A stretch of 64,000 bases of DNA from Sipunculus nudus (Eukaryota; Annelida; Sipuncula; Golfingiida; Sipunculidae), in NCBI GenBank assembly GCA_026874595.1, contig CM049313.1:20967508-21031507 (forward strand), read 5' to 3'. Made by a program: the position numbers and the translations under genes. The notes beneath the pieces are model-generated. The model was given only the letters and a program-made list of their open reading frames with translations, searched no databases and was not told where the DNA came from. The first letter of the stretch is position 1; each line of letters begins with the position of its first letter. Positions 1 to 11,855 of the stretch are shown here, piece after piece.

Positions 1-1320
1 GTATTTGCTTTACTAATTATAATAAAACCAAAACCATTCCTATCAATATACTTATGTAATTTTGATCAAGCTGTCTGTTTTTACATCTCAAAGGTCAATG
101 TCACTAGTTACATGCCCAAATAACTACATTTAAAAGCTTTTGATTGGTCGTTTAGTGTCATTAATATTCCAATTAATTTAACTATGAAAATGAAGCTATG
201 GGAGACGCCTTGTCACTTGACCGCAGGATTCAGAAAAAAATGACAGATAATTTAGAAATATAATTTTTTGTTTGTTTGTTATGAGGTTTTATATTTCATT
301 TACGTCTTTAGTCCCTCATCAGATTTAGTGTCACATTTTGTGAAAATATTTAAAAGAATAATAGAGAAATTTTTATAGGCACCTACTGGTAGAAAAGATT
401 ATAGTTCACCCTCTGTATCGACAGTTTATATATACTTGCTACTCTGCAAGTAGTTGTGATTTATACTCGGCATGGGATGATGTAGTCCAAAGATTCGGAA
501 ATACTCCTTCCCAGAGGCTGCACATGTGGATTATAATAAAATAAGTATAAAGACATACAGTTATTATATGTATCTACTTTAGTAACTAAGTTACCTAGCT
601 CTTTCAAGACAAACAATTAAACAGAAAGACCAAACAGAGTGAGTGTGTTAATGCCAAGCTAATCACATATATAGGGATCACAAACTATAGGATGTTAGCC
701 CAGGCACATAGCATCGACCTGACTGAAAGCATTGTACTGCCGTCCATAGCCCACTGCTGTATCTGGTGCTAACACACATGCAGCTTAAAGGGACCTATAT
801 GATAAAATATTATGGTATCTGCCAACATTTCGTTCTAACACTGCTTGCGTACTCCTCTACAGGAACGAAGAAAGCTTGCATTTGCGCGATTAATTCTTTC
901 ACTACCGCGTACCTAGTGCTATTTCGGCCCTCTGACATTAGAGAGTCTACGACCAGCGTGTAATGACTGTCAGAGTGCCGTTACATCCTTAGCGAGGAAC
1001 GTCTCTAAGGCTCTATTAGGATGCAAATGTTTTTCTCATACCAAGGCTTCGTGTCCTACTAGTACGCCGTTACTTGACATAAACCAGACCAATCGTTAGC
1101 ATCGTTTTACTATACTTTCTAACAACACCTATCATGAACGAGAAAACTACCGGTTTAACTCAGCATATTGATAAATCCGTCCGCGTGTTTGTTGAATTTC
1201 TGACCGCATGGCTACAAGCATGGCTTGCACGGGCTACTGGATGCAGATCACTTGTACACGACACAGAATATGGCTCGTTACCTTAAGACGGAGTTTCAGT
1301 TTGGTTGTGAGTTCACATGT
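1..1320. other. No gene recognised; left edge
   Basis: AT-rich DNA with a somewhat more CpG-containing stretch at about 840-1270. Open frames are short and none resembles a known protein. The right end of this stretch probably lies just past the polyadenylation site of the minus-strand exon at 1476-1703. Confidence 0.5.
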
Positions 1321-1325
1321 ATTCT

Positions 1326-1331
1326 TTTATT
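1326..1331 (-). terminator. Candidate polyadenylation signal AATAAA
   Basis: The plus strand reads tttatt, i.e. AATAAA on the minus strand, about 145 bases downstream of the stop codon of the minus-strand exon at 1476-1703. The position suits a short 3' untranslated region. The hexamer is common by chance in AT-rich DNA, so the support comes only from its position. Confidence 0.35.
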
Positions 1332-1475
1332 CTAATTCATCATTTGTAGCCTTATAGTAAGATTATGGGCTGTTTACCACGATATGAATGCAACATGATG
1401 GAAGACTACTGCGATGCATTCTTTGATATGGCCTGTATTACGATTCAACTTCGGCAAACAAGACATTTTCAAGCT

Positions 1476-1703
1476 TCAAAAATATGTTTCTTGTGGATTT
1501 CTTCTGGCATATTCCTTGTTCTTGGTTTGGATTGACCTCACATGCTCAAGATCGGATTTCTTGCCACGCAGTCTTGTTATGATCGAATAGACATAGTGAA
1601 ATCCAATTACCCAAACACAGACCATAACAAGGTATAAAGCACGCATATTGAAGATAGATCTGTGTGCTGGGAAGGTTCGCTGGGGGAAACCTTTGTATTC
1701 AGC
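1476..1703 (-). CDS. Probable terminal coding exon of an unrecognised single-pass membrane protein
   Basis: The minus strand has an acceptor (TTTGTTTATTTAG) directly followed by 75 open codons and TGA. The protein starts AEYKGFPQRTF, then a basic-flanked hydrophobic helix (about residues 20-42, containing LYLVMVCVWVIGF), then a charged tail (RLRGKKSDLEHVRS) ending PQETYF. Composition and codon use look coding, unlike the AT-rich flanks. Either this is the last exon of a larger protein with a C-terminal membrane anchor, or the internal ATG at exon codon 20 (A at -3) starts a free 56-residue small membrane protein. I do not recognise the family. Upstream exons would lie at higher coordinates; the exon-like stretch at 3968-4182 could be one. 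Confidence 0.55.
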   Translation of the reverse strand, partial: AEYKGFPQRTFPAHRSIFNMRALYLVMVCVWVIGFHYVYSIITRLRGKKSDLEHVRSIQTKNKEYARRNPQETYF

Positions 1704-1794
1704 CTAAATAAACAAATAGCATAAGATAATTACATATAGTCGCAAATGATTATGTACCTTTAAGAGATTATCTAAGTTGCTTTTTCCTCATATA

Positions 1795-1893
1795 TATAAT
1801 ATATGTAATATATATAATATATAATATATAATATATAATATATAATATATAATATATAATATATAATATATAAATATATAAATATATATGTGT
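1795..1893. repeat. AT-rich microsatellite (TATAATA-type)
   Basis: Tandem tataata/atatata units of about 7 bp fading into a short (GT)n run near 1887-1900. It lies in the intron or flank upstream of the minus-strand exon at 1476-1703. Confidence 0.85.
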
Positions 1894-3967
1894 GTGTGTA
1901 TATGGGGAATTTAAAGAGAGAAATACATATTTATTTTATTGTATTTTCTACGTAAGGAGCTGCTAACAATCAGGTAGCTCTAACCTGTTTTAAACACATC
2001 AGAAAAAATATCTCGAATGCTACCGAAATCTAACCAATCTCGAACCAGGGACCGGTGTAACGCTTTCAGATTACCCCGTTTTCAGATGAAAATGGGGTAA
2101 TGTGCATTCGATTTCAGATTGCCCAAGATGGTAACTTTAAATCGATTTCAAATAACCCTAAATTTTTAGTTAACCCTAAAATACAGCTTTTTTATAATAA
2201 TTTACTTATAATTAAAATAATTGCTTAATTTCGGATAGCTTAAGTTAATTTTAATCTTTGTGTATCTCTTGTTTGTATGTTGTGCGCCATAGACTGTGGT
2301 CAAGTCCGATAGGCAATATAAATATATAGTTTAAAAATAGTTAACATTTTCCGACAATATCTTTACCTTTATATTGATTTCAGTGTTCATCGTTTTGTAT
2401 CCTACACGTGTTTTATTGAATGAATATATCATGAGTTAAATGCATAAGGGCATTATAATTTATTATAATTAATCATTTAATTGAATCAGCGAATAGAAAG
2501 GTAACCTAAACAGTGAGGGATGACATGAAATCAGGATCTGGCTACTCCCTGCGTAATCCATTTTAGATTACATGGGATAACATATGACACGGGGATAGTT
2601 TGATGGTTTTACACCGGATCCAGCGCCTCTATACCACTGGGTTTGGTCCGCGCCTCTAAAAGTTTTGTATGCCTATTCTGCACCCCATAAAGAAAAACCC
2701 TCTTTGGTAGGAATTAACGTTATCTGAGGCATCCCTTGCGGTAAACCGATAACAACCTTGATTAATAGTACAACGGTTCGTCGTTATAACAGGGGGTTTC
2801 TCTTAAATTTTCAGGTTCTCAGAACTGGGATGTGTGAAACATAATCTTTGTTTATGAAGGCAAGTAGCTATGAATGGACAAACATAGTCATACGGTGTCA
2901 GATGTCGTCAGTTAAATGGGAATATGTATTATGCTGTGTTTCCATGTGCGCGTATATGCGTGATCTGGCAGACGTAAATATTTGTACCCGCCAAAGCAGC
3001 GTTTTCCGGATACTTTTTTCACGCTGGTTCCGCAGCCGCCGCCCCTCCGTCTACGTCTACGAATAACTCCTGTGAGACCTTAGGACCGATCTTACTGAAA
3101 TCCGGCATAATTGTTGCTTCACAATTACACATATCTCAGGTGTCGTTCAATGTTACGGTCTGAAATGTTGCATGACCATCCAGTTTTGGGTAGATTTGTG
3201 GCGCCACCGAGAATAACGTATTTGTAGAATACTCTCAGACATTTTTCTCAAGATTGGTTTGGCGTATCGACCTGAAATTTTGCATGCCCGTAGATCTAGG
3301 ATGCCATTATCTTGTATACAAATGCCTGGTAGGGACATCTATATTAATCTTTAATTTCGTCCATCCGTGTGTCTTGGGATACTTGGGCATCTCTGATGCT
3401 ACAAATTAGGAGGCCTGTCACGTTAGGAGAGATTCAATGCCTTACTGTATCCATACCTCTGTTATTTTGAGAATGGCCTGTAAAGTTCCTCGTTGACTAC
3501 CTATATTCTAGTTGTACAGTTGATCTAGCAGGTATTCCACAAAAAGAGAATAAAGTTACGTCATCGTACCCCGAATCCCCGGGTTCATGCAAACCCTATG
3601 TGTGAAAAAGCTCCTGTTGCAGTTTTCTCGCATATACGCACATACGCACAGTAACAAAATCATGAGCAATTTTCTCCCATATACAAACGCATATACGCGT
3701 AAATGAAACACAGCTTGGTGCACTATAAAGTCAATTTACCATTATGAACTCATCTGTCCGGTCCCAGGAAATATATGCTGCAAAAATATTAAGATACAGT
3801 AAAGCCTCGCCTAACGACAAACCCGGTTTAGCGATAAGTTCAAAATAACGATCACTTGCTCGTGGTCTCGAAATTTTTTTTTCTCTTTGCATGAGATTTC
3901 TCTTAGAATACTAGCTCGAAAATTAGACCAATTTTGAGATCATAATCTCGAGGTTTAACTGTAAAAT
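1894..3967. other. No gene recognised; repeat relics
   Basis: A short perfect-looking hairpin lies at 2070-2101 (arms ATTACCCC and GGGGTAAT). At about 3150-3350 there is a degraded copy of family D seen at 29 and 56 kb (phrases like ctgaaattttgcatgc and tggcgccacc). Small open frames here, such as 2848-3066, show no family resemblance. Confidence 0.5.
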
Positions 3968-4182
3968 CTATCCAATGCAGATATACACGTATACAAAGAA
4001 TATAACCGCGTGAATCAATATGTTGTAAATCGGTCCACGTTCCAGGTAGGTAAGACTCCCACGATGATCTACGCTCTGAACACAGCGAATGACCTCGCGG
4101 AAACCTTCCACTTGGGTAAAATTTGACTGGCTCAGTGTGTGAACAAAGTTGACTGTGGCCTTGCCCAGCTCGTCGTACGGCA
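3968..4182 (-). CDS. Possible coding exon, unrecognised
   Basis: On the minus strand a strong acceptor (AATTTCCTCTCTTGCAG) is followed by 70 open codons to TAG. The first 45-55 codons are GC-richer than the surroundings and read like protein (PYDELGKATVNFVHTLSQ, then FREVIRCVQSVD). The later part is hydrophobic (ILIHAVIFFVYVYICIG) and AT-rich and may be intron. If so, a weak phase-0 donor (AGC then GTAGAT, near 4060) would join in frame to the phase-0 exon at 1476-1703. A frame-shifted overlapping ORF (3903-4232) is the shadow. Function unknown. Confidence 0.35.
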
Positions 4183-5149
4183 CTGCAAGAGAGGAAATTT
4201 GCAAACAGTGGGGACAACTGACCCCAGACCACACCAGCGATTGCATCCTATGTATACCAACGAGGTAGGTTAAAGGTGCCCATTCACCTACCTTTGAAAA
4301 AAAGAATTTATGTGATTTCTGGCTTCCACTTTGTATATATTAATGATCTAAGGGTAATTTTGGTTGTGAAAAGTGCTTATAACGCCTTAGTGAAGGATGT
4401 CTGAGCTTGTTTATCAACAAATGTTTGTAAAAACAGCAATGTTGACAAACAGGAAAACATGAAACCTACGGTGGTAGGTTGAATATATGCTGAGGTAGAA
4501 AGGTCACTTGCTGCAAAACTCCATTTGCAAAGTTCTGGTATATCTGACTTGCTCCAAGATGCCCTTGTTGATTGTTTTGGCAGGCCCTGACATATTATAA
4601 ACAAGTTGATATAAACAAAAAAGCAGCCTGTGTCCGGCGATATCCACGTTTCTGGCCTATATTTATAAAAGCTCCAACGAATTACCTTTATTTTATAGAT
4701 CAGATAGGTGATTGGGCCCCTTTAAATATTACGCAAGAGGGAATTCCACAGAGACAGCAACGCCTGTTGGCCAAACCTGACGGACAACCGCGGTTTCATG
4801 CAGCGGTTACAGTGGAGCGAATAGTTTTGCATCGCGAAACCGCTGCTTGTGTACCGTAACGTTGGTCATGCATATAAGTTTTTAACATTTTCTATTTTGG
4901 TTTTTGTTTTTGCTAGTGTTTAGTAAGTGTAGATAATGCAACATCCATAAAGATGAACCTGAAAACCTGCTATGGCCATAAAAATTCATGTTTAACATAA
5001 ACGGACATAATTCCCTTCATATTGTTTATAGGAGAAATTTAGTCAGTTTGACATCAATAGAAACCAAGATAAGGAGTCTACAATCAGCTATAAACCGTTC
5101 ACATATATAAATCAAATTAAACTTTCTTTGTGATTTTCTAATGTAAGCA
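4183..5149. other. No gene recognised
   Basis: A plus-strand open frame at 4572-4859 is present but has no splice or family support. A short CpG-containing patch with partial inverted repeat (GCGGTTTC near 4789, GAAACCGC near 4837) lies within it. Confidence 0.4.
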
Positions 5150-5945
5150 ATTTAACATAATATAAAGGTTTTTTGGCAAATATCTGCATGTTTACATTTG
5201 ATACCACTTAAGGCCAAATATCGTACACATATTTTATTGTCGTATATTTGAAATACATTTAGAAAAAGAAACATTTAAATAGCATTTCTTTGCCCATCAT
5301 ATTAACTGAAGATATTTACTGATCTCTTTTAATATTTTCCTTTTGGACTTGAGAAGCGGACAAGTCTCCAGGAAACCGGACAATGTAAAATATATACTAA
5401 ACCTAAATTTAAAGAATTAGGGTAATATAACTTATTCGGATTTGGTCCACAAAATATATGCAGACTGCTAATGGAAAGCCTTACAAGTAATATTATGTGC
5501 TTGGACGACGTGAACAAGAAAGACTGCCCATGCAATTATGTCTTCACTTCACGGACTTTGTAATCAACAAAATATTAGGCAGTAGGCTTTTTGATATAAT
5601 TACTGCCACCTGGCGGTGAATTTTAGAATCAAATAAGACCAAAGGCAAACAAACCAATTAAATGCCTTACAAATAGACAAACAGTGCTAGACAGAAGGAC
5701 GGTTAATGTAATTTGGCGATAGTAAAAAATATACACTGTATATACATGTATTTTATAGACCTTTTATTGGTTTTATATGAGGCAGGCTTAAGTTTTATCA
5801 GACAATAAATTTAAGTTCAGTTCATCGGTCCGTCAGGTGTCGCTCGTAATACATACTTTGATTGGTTTCATATTCGAAGGTTATCTTTTCGCGATTTTCA
5901 CTTTTTCAGTCTTTCCACAAGGGTTAAATTTTTGCGATGTTACCA
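5150..5945. repeat. Direct long duplication, copy 1
   Basis: About 800 bp that recur, diverged and with small indels, at 6560-7345. Shared blocks in the same order include tggcaaatatctgcat, gaagatatttactg, aatgtaaaatatat, cttcacggact and accatacagtaa. No coding sequence is recognised in either copy. Each copy ends near a phrase with tttttgcgatgt. Confidence 0.75.
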
Positions 5946-6559
5946 TACAGTAACCTTCACTGAATATATCCATTATCCTGTTAATTATTCTTTCATATTC
6001 GAACAAAATCATACACACATTTGCAGTAATATCTGTGTTTTAGGTCACGCTATTAGTTTACTTTGGTTGAAAATATTTAAGTTTCCTAGCAAAACCTTCC
6101 TGGCACACGGACATTCTTTCTCAAAATCACAGTATTATACGTTGATATAGTTGTTTGTGTGTGGGTATAAACACCATCCATGTTTGTCTGTTTACCAAGA
6201 TTACCAGACCAGAGGTCCGATCTTGCGCAAGCACAACAAAGTCCAAAACACGAGGACAAAACATGAAAGAAACGTCCAAGAAACCCCGGTTGGAAGCTTG
6301 AAAAAAAAACTGGATTTATGAAGTTGCGCCATGTTTCTGTTTTGCTCCACTGATCCCGCCCGATGCAAGTTTATTTCCTCTTGTGTAAGAAATTTAACGA
6401 TAGCAGCACGACATGTTGCCTGATACCATTATATAAGGAGAAATCGTAATTATACTTCACGCATTTTCAAAATGCCTGGTTTGTGAATTTGTCCCTTTAA
6501 CAGTCTAACGAAGACTCAAGGGAACATCGCAAGAGATCTTCGTCAAACATGTTTAACTG

Positions 6560-7345
6560 TCAAGACAGTATAAATGTTCCTGGCAAATATCTGCATTATT
6601 ATATTTGATATACTGCTTATTTTAGATTTTATTGTCCCATACTTAAATACACCAAAAAAAGGAAACATTTGAAACAGCGTTTAATTGCCTGTCATATTAC
6701 ATGAAGATATTTACTGGTCTCTTTCAATATTTTCCTTTTTGAATGGAGCAGTGGATAAGGGTTCAGGTAACCGAACAATGTAAAATATATCTTTACCTTA
6801 TAAGAATAGTGTTATGTAAATTACTGGGATTAAATATAGTAAAAAAAATGTATATGTATGCTGCTTACGGGAAAACTTATGAAAAACATAATGTGAATGA
6901 ACGATATGTGCAAGAAACACTGCCCATACAATTATGTTTACTTCACGGACTATGTAATCAACAAAATTTAAGACAGAAGCTTGTTAAAATAGTTACTGTC
7001 ATCTTGCGGTGAATTTCAGAATCAAATAGACCACAAGCAAACAAACGAATAGCAGGCAGTGCTAGGCAGAAGCACGGATAATGTAATTTAAGCGATAGTG
7101 AAAAATAAATACTGTACATACATGTATTTCGTAGGCCTTTAATTGGTGTTGGACGAGGCAAAGCTCAGGTTTGTTCAGACATGCAATGACACCTACGTAC
7201 TGGGGATTAAATGACTCAAGTTCAGTACAGGTGTCGCTCGTGATATTTACTTCGATTGGTTTCACATTCGATGGTTATCTTTTCGCGATGTTAACTATTT
7301 CAGTCTTTCCTGAGGGTTAGGTTTTCGCGATGTAACCATACAGTA
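6560..7345. repeat. Direct long duplication, copy 2
   Basis: Second copy of the 5150-5945 block in the same orientation, offset by about 1.4 kb. The two could be one local segmental duplication or two insertions of one unknown dispersed element; terminal duplications were not found. Short open frames on both strands differ between the copies, arguing against coding function. Confidence 0.75.
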
Positions 7346-7658
7346 ATCTGGAATGGAAAATATTTGAATAACGTTGAGACAACTGGAATAGATGTATACA
7401 TTGTATGTGCATGACAAGCTTTGAAAATCTTAAGTATGGTTGAAATATTAACCAGGATATCTGTTTTGTATAAATACCTACATTAAATTTGATGTAATCG
7501 TGTACATAAATATATTAGATGTGTATTGTATGAGTTTTGCAATAAAATGCATTTTTTTAAATATTCAAATATTGTCGACTAATTGAATGAAACTTGGGAG
7601 AAATTTTAATCCTACGTCATTTTATATATAATTAGGCTACATGTAGCCTATTGATAAC

Positions 7659-7731
7659 TTAGTCCATCTCTGGACCCTTGTGTCCTATGTTAGACCTGAT
7701 GGACGGACACAAGGGTCCAGAGAGATGGACC
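7659..7731. mobile_element. Tiny foldback element with 9-bp target duplication
   Basis: A near-perfect hairpin with about 26-bp arms (left arm contains CTGGACCCTTGTGTCC, right arm GGACACAAGGGTCCAG) is flanked on both sides by the direct repeat ATTGATAAC (7650-7658 and 7732-7740). A 9-bp duplication fits Mutator-type integration. At 73 bp it is close to the minimum of a solo foldback; it has no coding capacity. Confidence 0.7.
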
Positions 7732-8049
7732 ATTGATAACTGTAAACTATCCACAGTACAAATACTGAGAACGTAAACTGACACAATTAATTAAAAAAAC
7801 CGGTTAGAATACAGTAATATGTCAGCTTTACGCCTTGACGTCTAAGGAACCCATGCAGGGCCTCAGCGGTTAGCACACATGCAGAGCAATACATTATAAA
7901 ACCGCTATCTCCCTTTTAATTTACGGCCGTATAGTTTTCTGGAGAGTGGAGAAAACGTTATAATTACCTTTTTATATTTTTACCATCTGATGGCTTAATT
8001 AATTTTGACTTAAAGAGGACTGTTCCGATAACTGAAATTTATTAACTAA

Positions 8050-8470
8050 AGATAATTCTATTATGAAAGTAGGCCAGAAAACGCCAATCCTACGTACCGC
8101 TCACATACTGTTCGTGTACTTTATATCCATGTGTTTTTAACATGTATCGGGGGCCCGTCTAAATATTCCAAACACAATCAGCAAGGACATCTGGTGGCAA
8201 GTCAGACGAACCAGAGTTTAAAAAAGGGCGTTTTACACATATATATAGCAGGGACCTCTCAGTGCAGCCAACCACTTTAGGTTACATGATTTTCCTGTTT
8301 GTTGGCATTGGCCCATGTACACTGAGTGTTTACTATTATCTTGTAGAAGCAAGCTCACACATCCGTCACAGATGCGTTATAAGCACTTTTCTCATAAGAA
8401 ATCACCTACAGTTCATTTAAATGTACGCAGAGTTAACCAGAAATTACATAAATACTACAGAAAAGTAAGG
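8050..8470. repeat. Dispersed repeat G, copy 1
   Basis: Shares ordered blocks with 46215-46560 in the same orientation: gccagaaaac, tatatccatgtg / tatatccacatg, tggtggcaagtcag / tagtggcaagtcag, cagccaaccac, aggttacatg and cgtcacagat. Nature unknown; no protein-like reading and no clear termini. Confidence 0.6.
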
Positions 8471-9526
8471 TGAATAACTGGGTTAAATACAATGGAATTT
8501 AATATTTAGCCTATAATTTAATCAAAATTTTATGAAAGAAAAACTAAATTTGATTGATATCTAGGATAAAGCGTTAAAATAGACTATAAAGGTGGTGACG
8601 AAAGCTTCTTTTCACTGCTTCATTTGCTTTAACCCTCTCACTTAAACCTTAATTGCTTGAAAAGAAATATCACACAGTTAAGATAAATTTGGATCCAAGT
8701 TTGCCAAGAACTACCCAGACAGCAGCCCCCAATAGGCCCCATATGTGGTTGTCATGGGCTAGCCCAGTGGGCTAGACATGGCAAGCCACATGGGATCCCA
8801 TGAAAATTGCACCCATTGCCCTAATGGGATCCCACGTGGGTAGCACATGGGCTGACACATGGGCATGACATGGGCCCCACATGGGCTCCTCTGGTACTGA
8901 CAATGCCTTCCTTTTTACATATGGGCCCCACACGGGGCCCTCTTGGACTAAGAAAATATTTTCATTCTCACACGTGGGTCCCACATGCGACCCATCGGTA
9001 CTGACCCATCTCACACAAGGGCTCCACATGGGCCCCTTCTCTACTGACTCTCTGTCACACATGGGCTCCACATTGGGCCCTTCTGTTCTGACCACCTCTC
9101 ACACATGGGCTCCTAGTGGGCCCCTACTGTACTGATTTCCTCTCAATATAGGTTCCACGTGTCCTTGTTGTACCCACTCTCTTCTTTGAGCCTCTTTATC
9201 ATTTTCATGGTGTGGCTAACACAATGATGATGGTTACCATGTAAAAATATTTTTTTTTGTAAAAATGTGTTAAACTTTGATGTGAACATGAAACAAATCT
9301 AATTGATTCACATTCATTTCACAAGTTAACCGCGTGTCAGTTACAGGACGGTCAAGTTCCTTGTTTCTGATTCTTAAGTTGGTCTTTTGATGACCTCATA
9401 TAAAAATGAAATTATAACAACAACAAACCAATATATCAGAGATAATTATATTTATTCATCATACTGTCAAATATTTACTTTGTTTTTCTGTCCCTTGAGT
9501 TCATCAGTCACATTTGTAATAGATCG

Positions 9527-9578
9527 TCAATGTTGCTCTGCGTTATCCATCATGTACGGTCCTTCATACAAACTGCAC
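9527..9578 (-). CDS. Probable terminal exon, unrecognised gene (pairs with 10987-11164)
   Basis: The minus strand has a good acceptor (CTTGTTATTTCAG) and then a base completing the codon left by the exon at 10987-11164, followed by 16 codons (CSLYEGPYMMDNAEQH) and TGA. The phase match with the upstream exon and the clean signals are the evidence; the piece is too short for family assignment. Confidence 0.4.
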
Positions 9579-10199
9579 CTGAAATAACAAGATAGAAGTA
9601 TCTGAGTGTATTATCAAAGTTTAAAACTTTGTTTTAAATTCCTGCAAATTATAGTCAAGCAATAAAACAATCAAGTAACCGTTACCAAATTAGACTAATT
9701 TATATACACCAGCCACATCAACCCTTAGTATTCAGAGAAAATCAAGATATTAAGAGATTTTATAATCATTAACATATGTATAATTGAAATAATACAAATA
9801 TTACAATTGCATGAATAATAATATAAGGACTATATATTCTCTGTGTGGTGGCATTGTCCATGTACTTCACATTGTTCAGAAATTTACGACCTCTTCATAA
9901 CCTTTTTTTTATTAAAAAGTGACAGAGTTCACGTTGTATTTTGAAACAATGTATTGATTTATATATTTATAGGCATAGTGGAACAGATCACACACATCCT
10001 CATAAATTTTGAAATTAAACAAAAAACTAGATGTGGTCAGACAATGATCCTCAGAGGGCCCCGCATTTCTGCTAGTGCTGGACTAGTTTACATATGGGTG
10101 AAAAATTAAGTTAAATTTGAAAAATATGACAAACAGAAACAGGTTTTTTTCCATATGCATGAGGGGAAAAAATCCTACTGGATCAAATGATATTAAATA

Positions 10200-10500
10200 A
10201 GATATGTCTGAAATAATGTGTGCATTAGAAAATCACCGACTGTAGTCTGATAGCCATATTTGATTTTGAGCAAGTCTGTAATTCAATAGGTCTGGAGCCC
10301 TCATAGGCACCAATGATGCCTGTGAAATTGGGAAAGCTGCAGTAGGTTGTTGTTGAGTAATCGCGTGCAAAAGAAAATCAGCGATCGGGCTGTGGCAGCC
10401 ATATTGGATTTCCAACAGTTCTGTAATTCAATAGGTCTGGAGCCCTCATATGTACAAACTATTCCTGTAAATTTGTGAAAGCTGAAGTATGTTGTTTTGT
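10200..10500. repeat. Two-copy 145-bp tandem repeat
   Basis: The block around ctgtaattcaataggtctgg occurs at about 10276 and 10421 together with flanking sequence. It lies in the putative intron between the two minus-strand exons. An open minus-strand frame here (10233-10415) is a by-product of the repeat. Confidence 0.7.
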
Positions 10501-10986
10501 GAAAAGAAGGGGCCTTTCATATAATGACAACCTGCGTGAACTGACCGACTATAAGTACTCATTGCATTACATTAATAGTACTTGAAATTTAGTTCTCATA
10601 GGTGCTCCTACATAACAGCTTTGTTTTAGTGCATTAATCATTGTTACAGCAGCAAAAAAAATCAAACAAACTGATATTCAGCCAACAGTGTGTGTTGTCA
10701 TCCAGCAGTTACATACATACCATGGAAATAGAAATCAGGGCCTTCCGTGTAATGACTGAGCCATAAAACCAGTCATTACATAGAATGCCTGAAAATTTAA
10801 GTCATTTCTTGAAATGCCTGAGTTAATCAGTAATTACGTGTAATCTACAGTTAAGCAGGTGAATAGCTAGCTTTAAATATTTATCACTTTAAATTTTATG
10901 TCTTTTTGTAAAGATTTGTCATAGCGTATGAACTCTGTGTTGGAGAGTTTTGGGCCCTCATGCAATTCTCCAGCTAAAATTCTTAC

Positions 10987-11164
10987 CTCTGACGACTACC
11001 AGGGGTTATAAGGTAGAGACTGCCACTTTCTTGGTCGGTGTCACAACAGGCTTCAGGTTCGCCGTATATTGTGTTGCTGGGGACCGATTGTTGCGGTGTT
11101 GAAAGAAATAATCCTCCCGAAATTGTCTTTCTACTTGGTTCACTCCTTATAAGTAAGCTTAGCT
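10987..11164 (-). CDS. Probable internal exon of an unrecognised gene
   Basis: The minus strand shows an acceptor (TTTTATTTTATGTCAG), 58 full open codons, and a near-consensus donor (CAGAG then GTAAGAAT). It encodes a serine/threonine-rich, hydrophilic stretch, with EPSRKTISGGLF, SVPSNTIYGEPEACC and GSLYLITPGSRQR; no membrane helix. Phase in is 2 bases of a codon and phase out is AG, which the exon at 9527-9578 completes as arginine. It looks like a cytoplasmic tail or linker. Upstream exons were not found. It lies inside the candidate element 8711-11698, so it may be transposon-encoded, captured, or a host exon interrupted by repeats. Confidence 0.5.
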
Positions 11165-11765
11165 CTGACATAAAATAAAATTACAGGGTCACATGGTTAA
11201 TTGTCACATAAAAAATTTGAAAAAAAGGAACAGGTGTTATCAAATATCCTATATGGACCCGGAATTAAATGTAAACACTGTATTGTAATACGCCAATGCT
11301 AGCAAAATTAATAGACACTGAAACTTGCCCATGATACAGACAGGTTTTGCCACGTGGGGTCCATGTGATGGACCCTTGTGGAACCCTCATATTCAAATCT
11401 ATTGTCTCTGAATGCTCTAAGTTTTGTTTGTTTAACGAATCTTTAGTGGAATGTTTAAATATGTTACCAGCAAATTAGTTTCATATTTGTTAAACACTCA
11501 CATGTAAGAAGTATAATGTTGTTTTTCTTACATGGGGCGGGCAAGGGGTCAACATGGGCAAACCCCGTGGTAGTGCCCATATGAATTCCTTCTGGGGCCC
11601 ATGTGGCAAATTATGGCCCATCAATATCCCACGTAAGCCCATGTGTTCCCACATGGGGCCCTACTGAATCCCACCAGGCTATGCTGTTAGGGTAATAAGT
11701 ATCACCTTAGTCCTGGTCTACAAATTACTGGCAAGAATATAATCATTTTCAAACATAACAACATA

Positions 11766-11806
11766 TTTAATAATAATAATAATAATAATAATACTGAATG
11801 AATGAA

Positions 11807-11855
<49 letters not shown>

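Larger units (their letters stand above)
8711..11698. mobile_element. Candidate 3-kb transposon with GC-rich subterminal repeats
   Basis: The left end (TACCCAGACAGCA) and the right end, inverted (TACCCTAACAGCA), form imperfect terminal repeats. Behind each lies an array of short motifs around cacatgggccc: dense at 8735-9170 and again at 11345-11680, and almost absent elsewhere in the window. Such subterminal arrays often bind a transposase. I could not define a target duplication or assign a superfamily. The interior carries the minus-strand exon pair 10987-11164 / 9527-9578 and a two-copy 145-bp tandem repeat near 10200-10500. Confidence 0.5.

Noticed and set aside
8772-9135. Overlapping ORFs on both strands around 9 kb
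   Set aside because: Both are translations of the cacatgggccc repeat cluster (repeated MGP/GPTC-like words), not genes.
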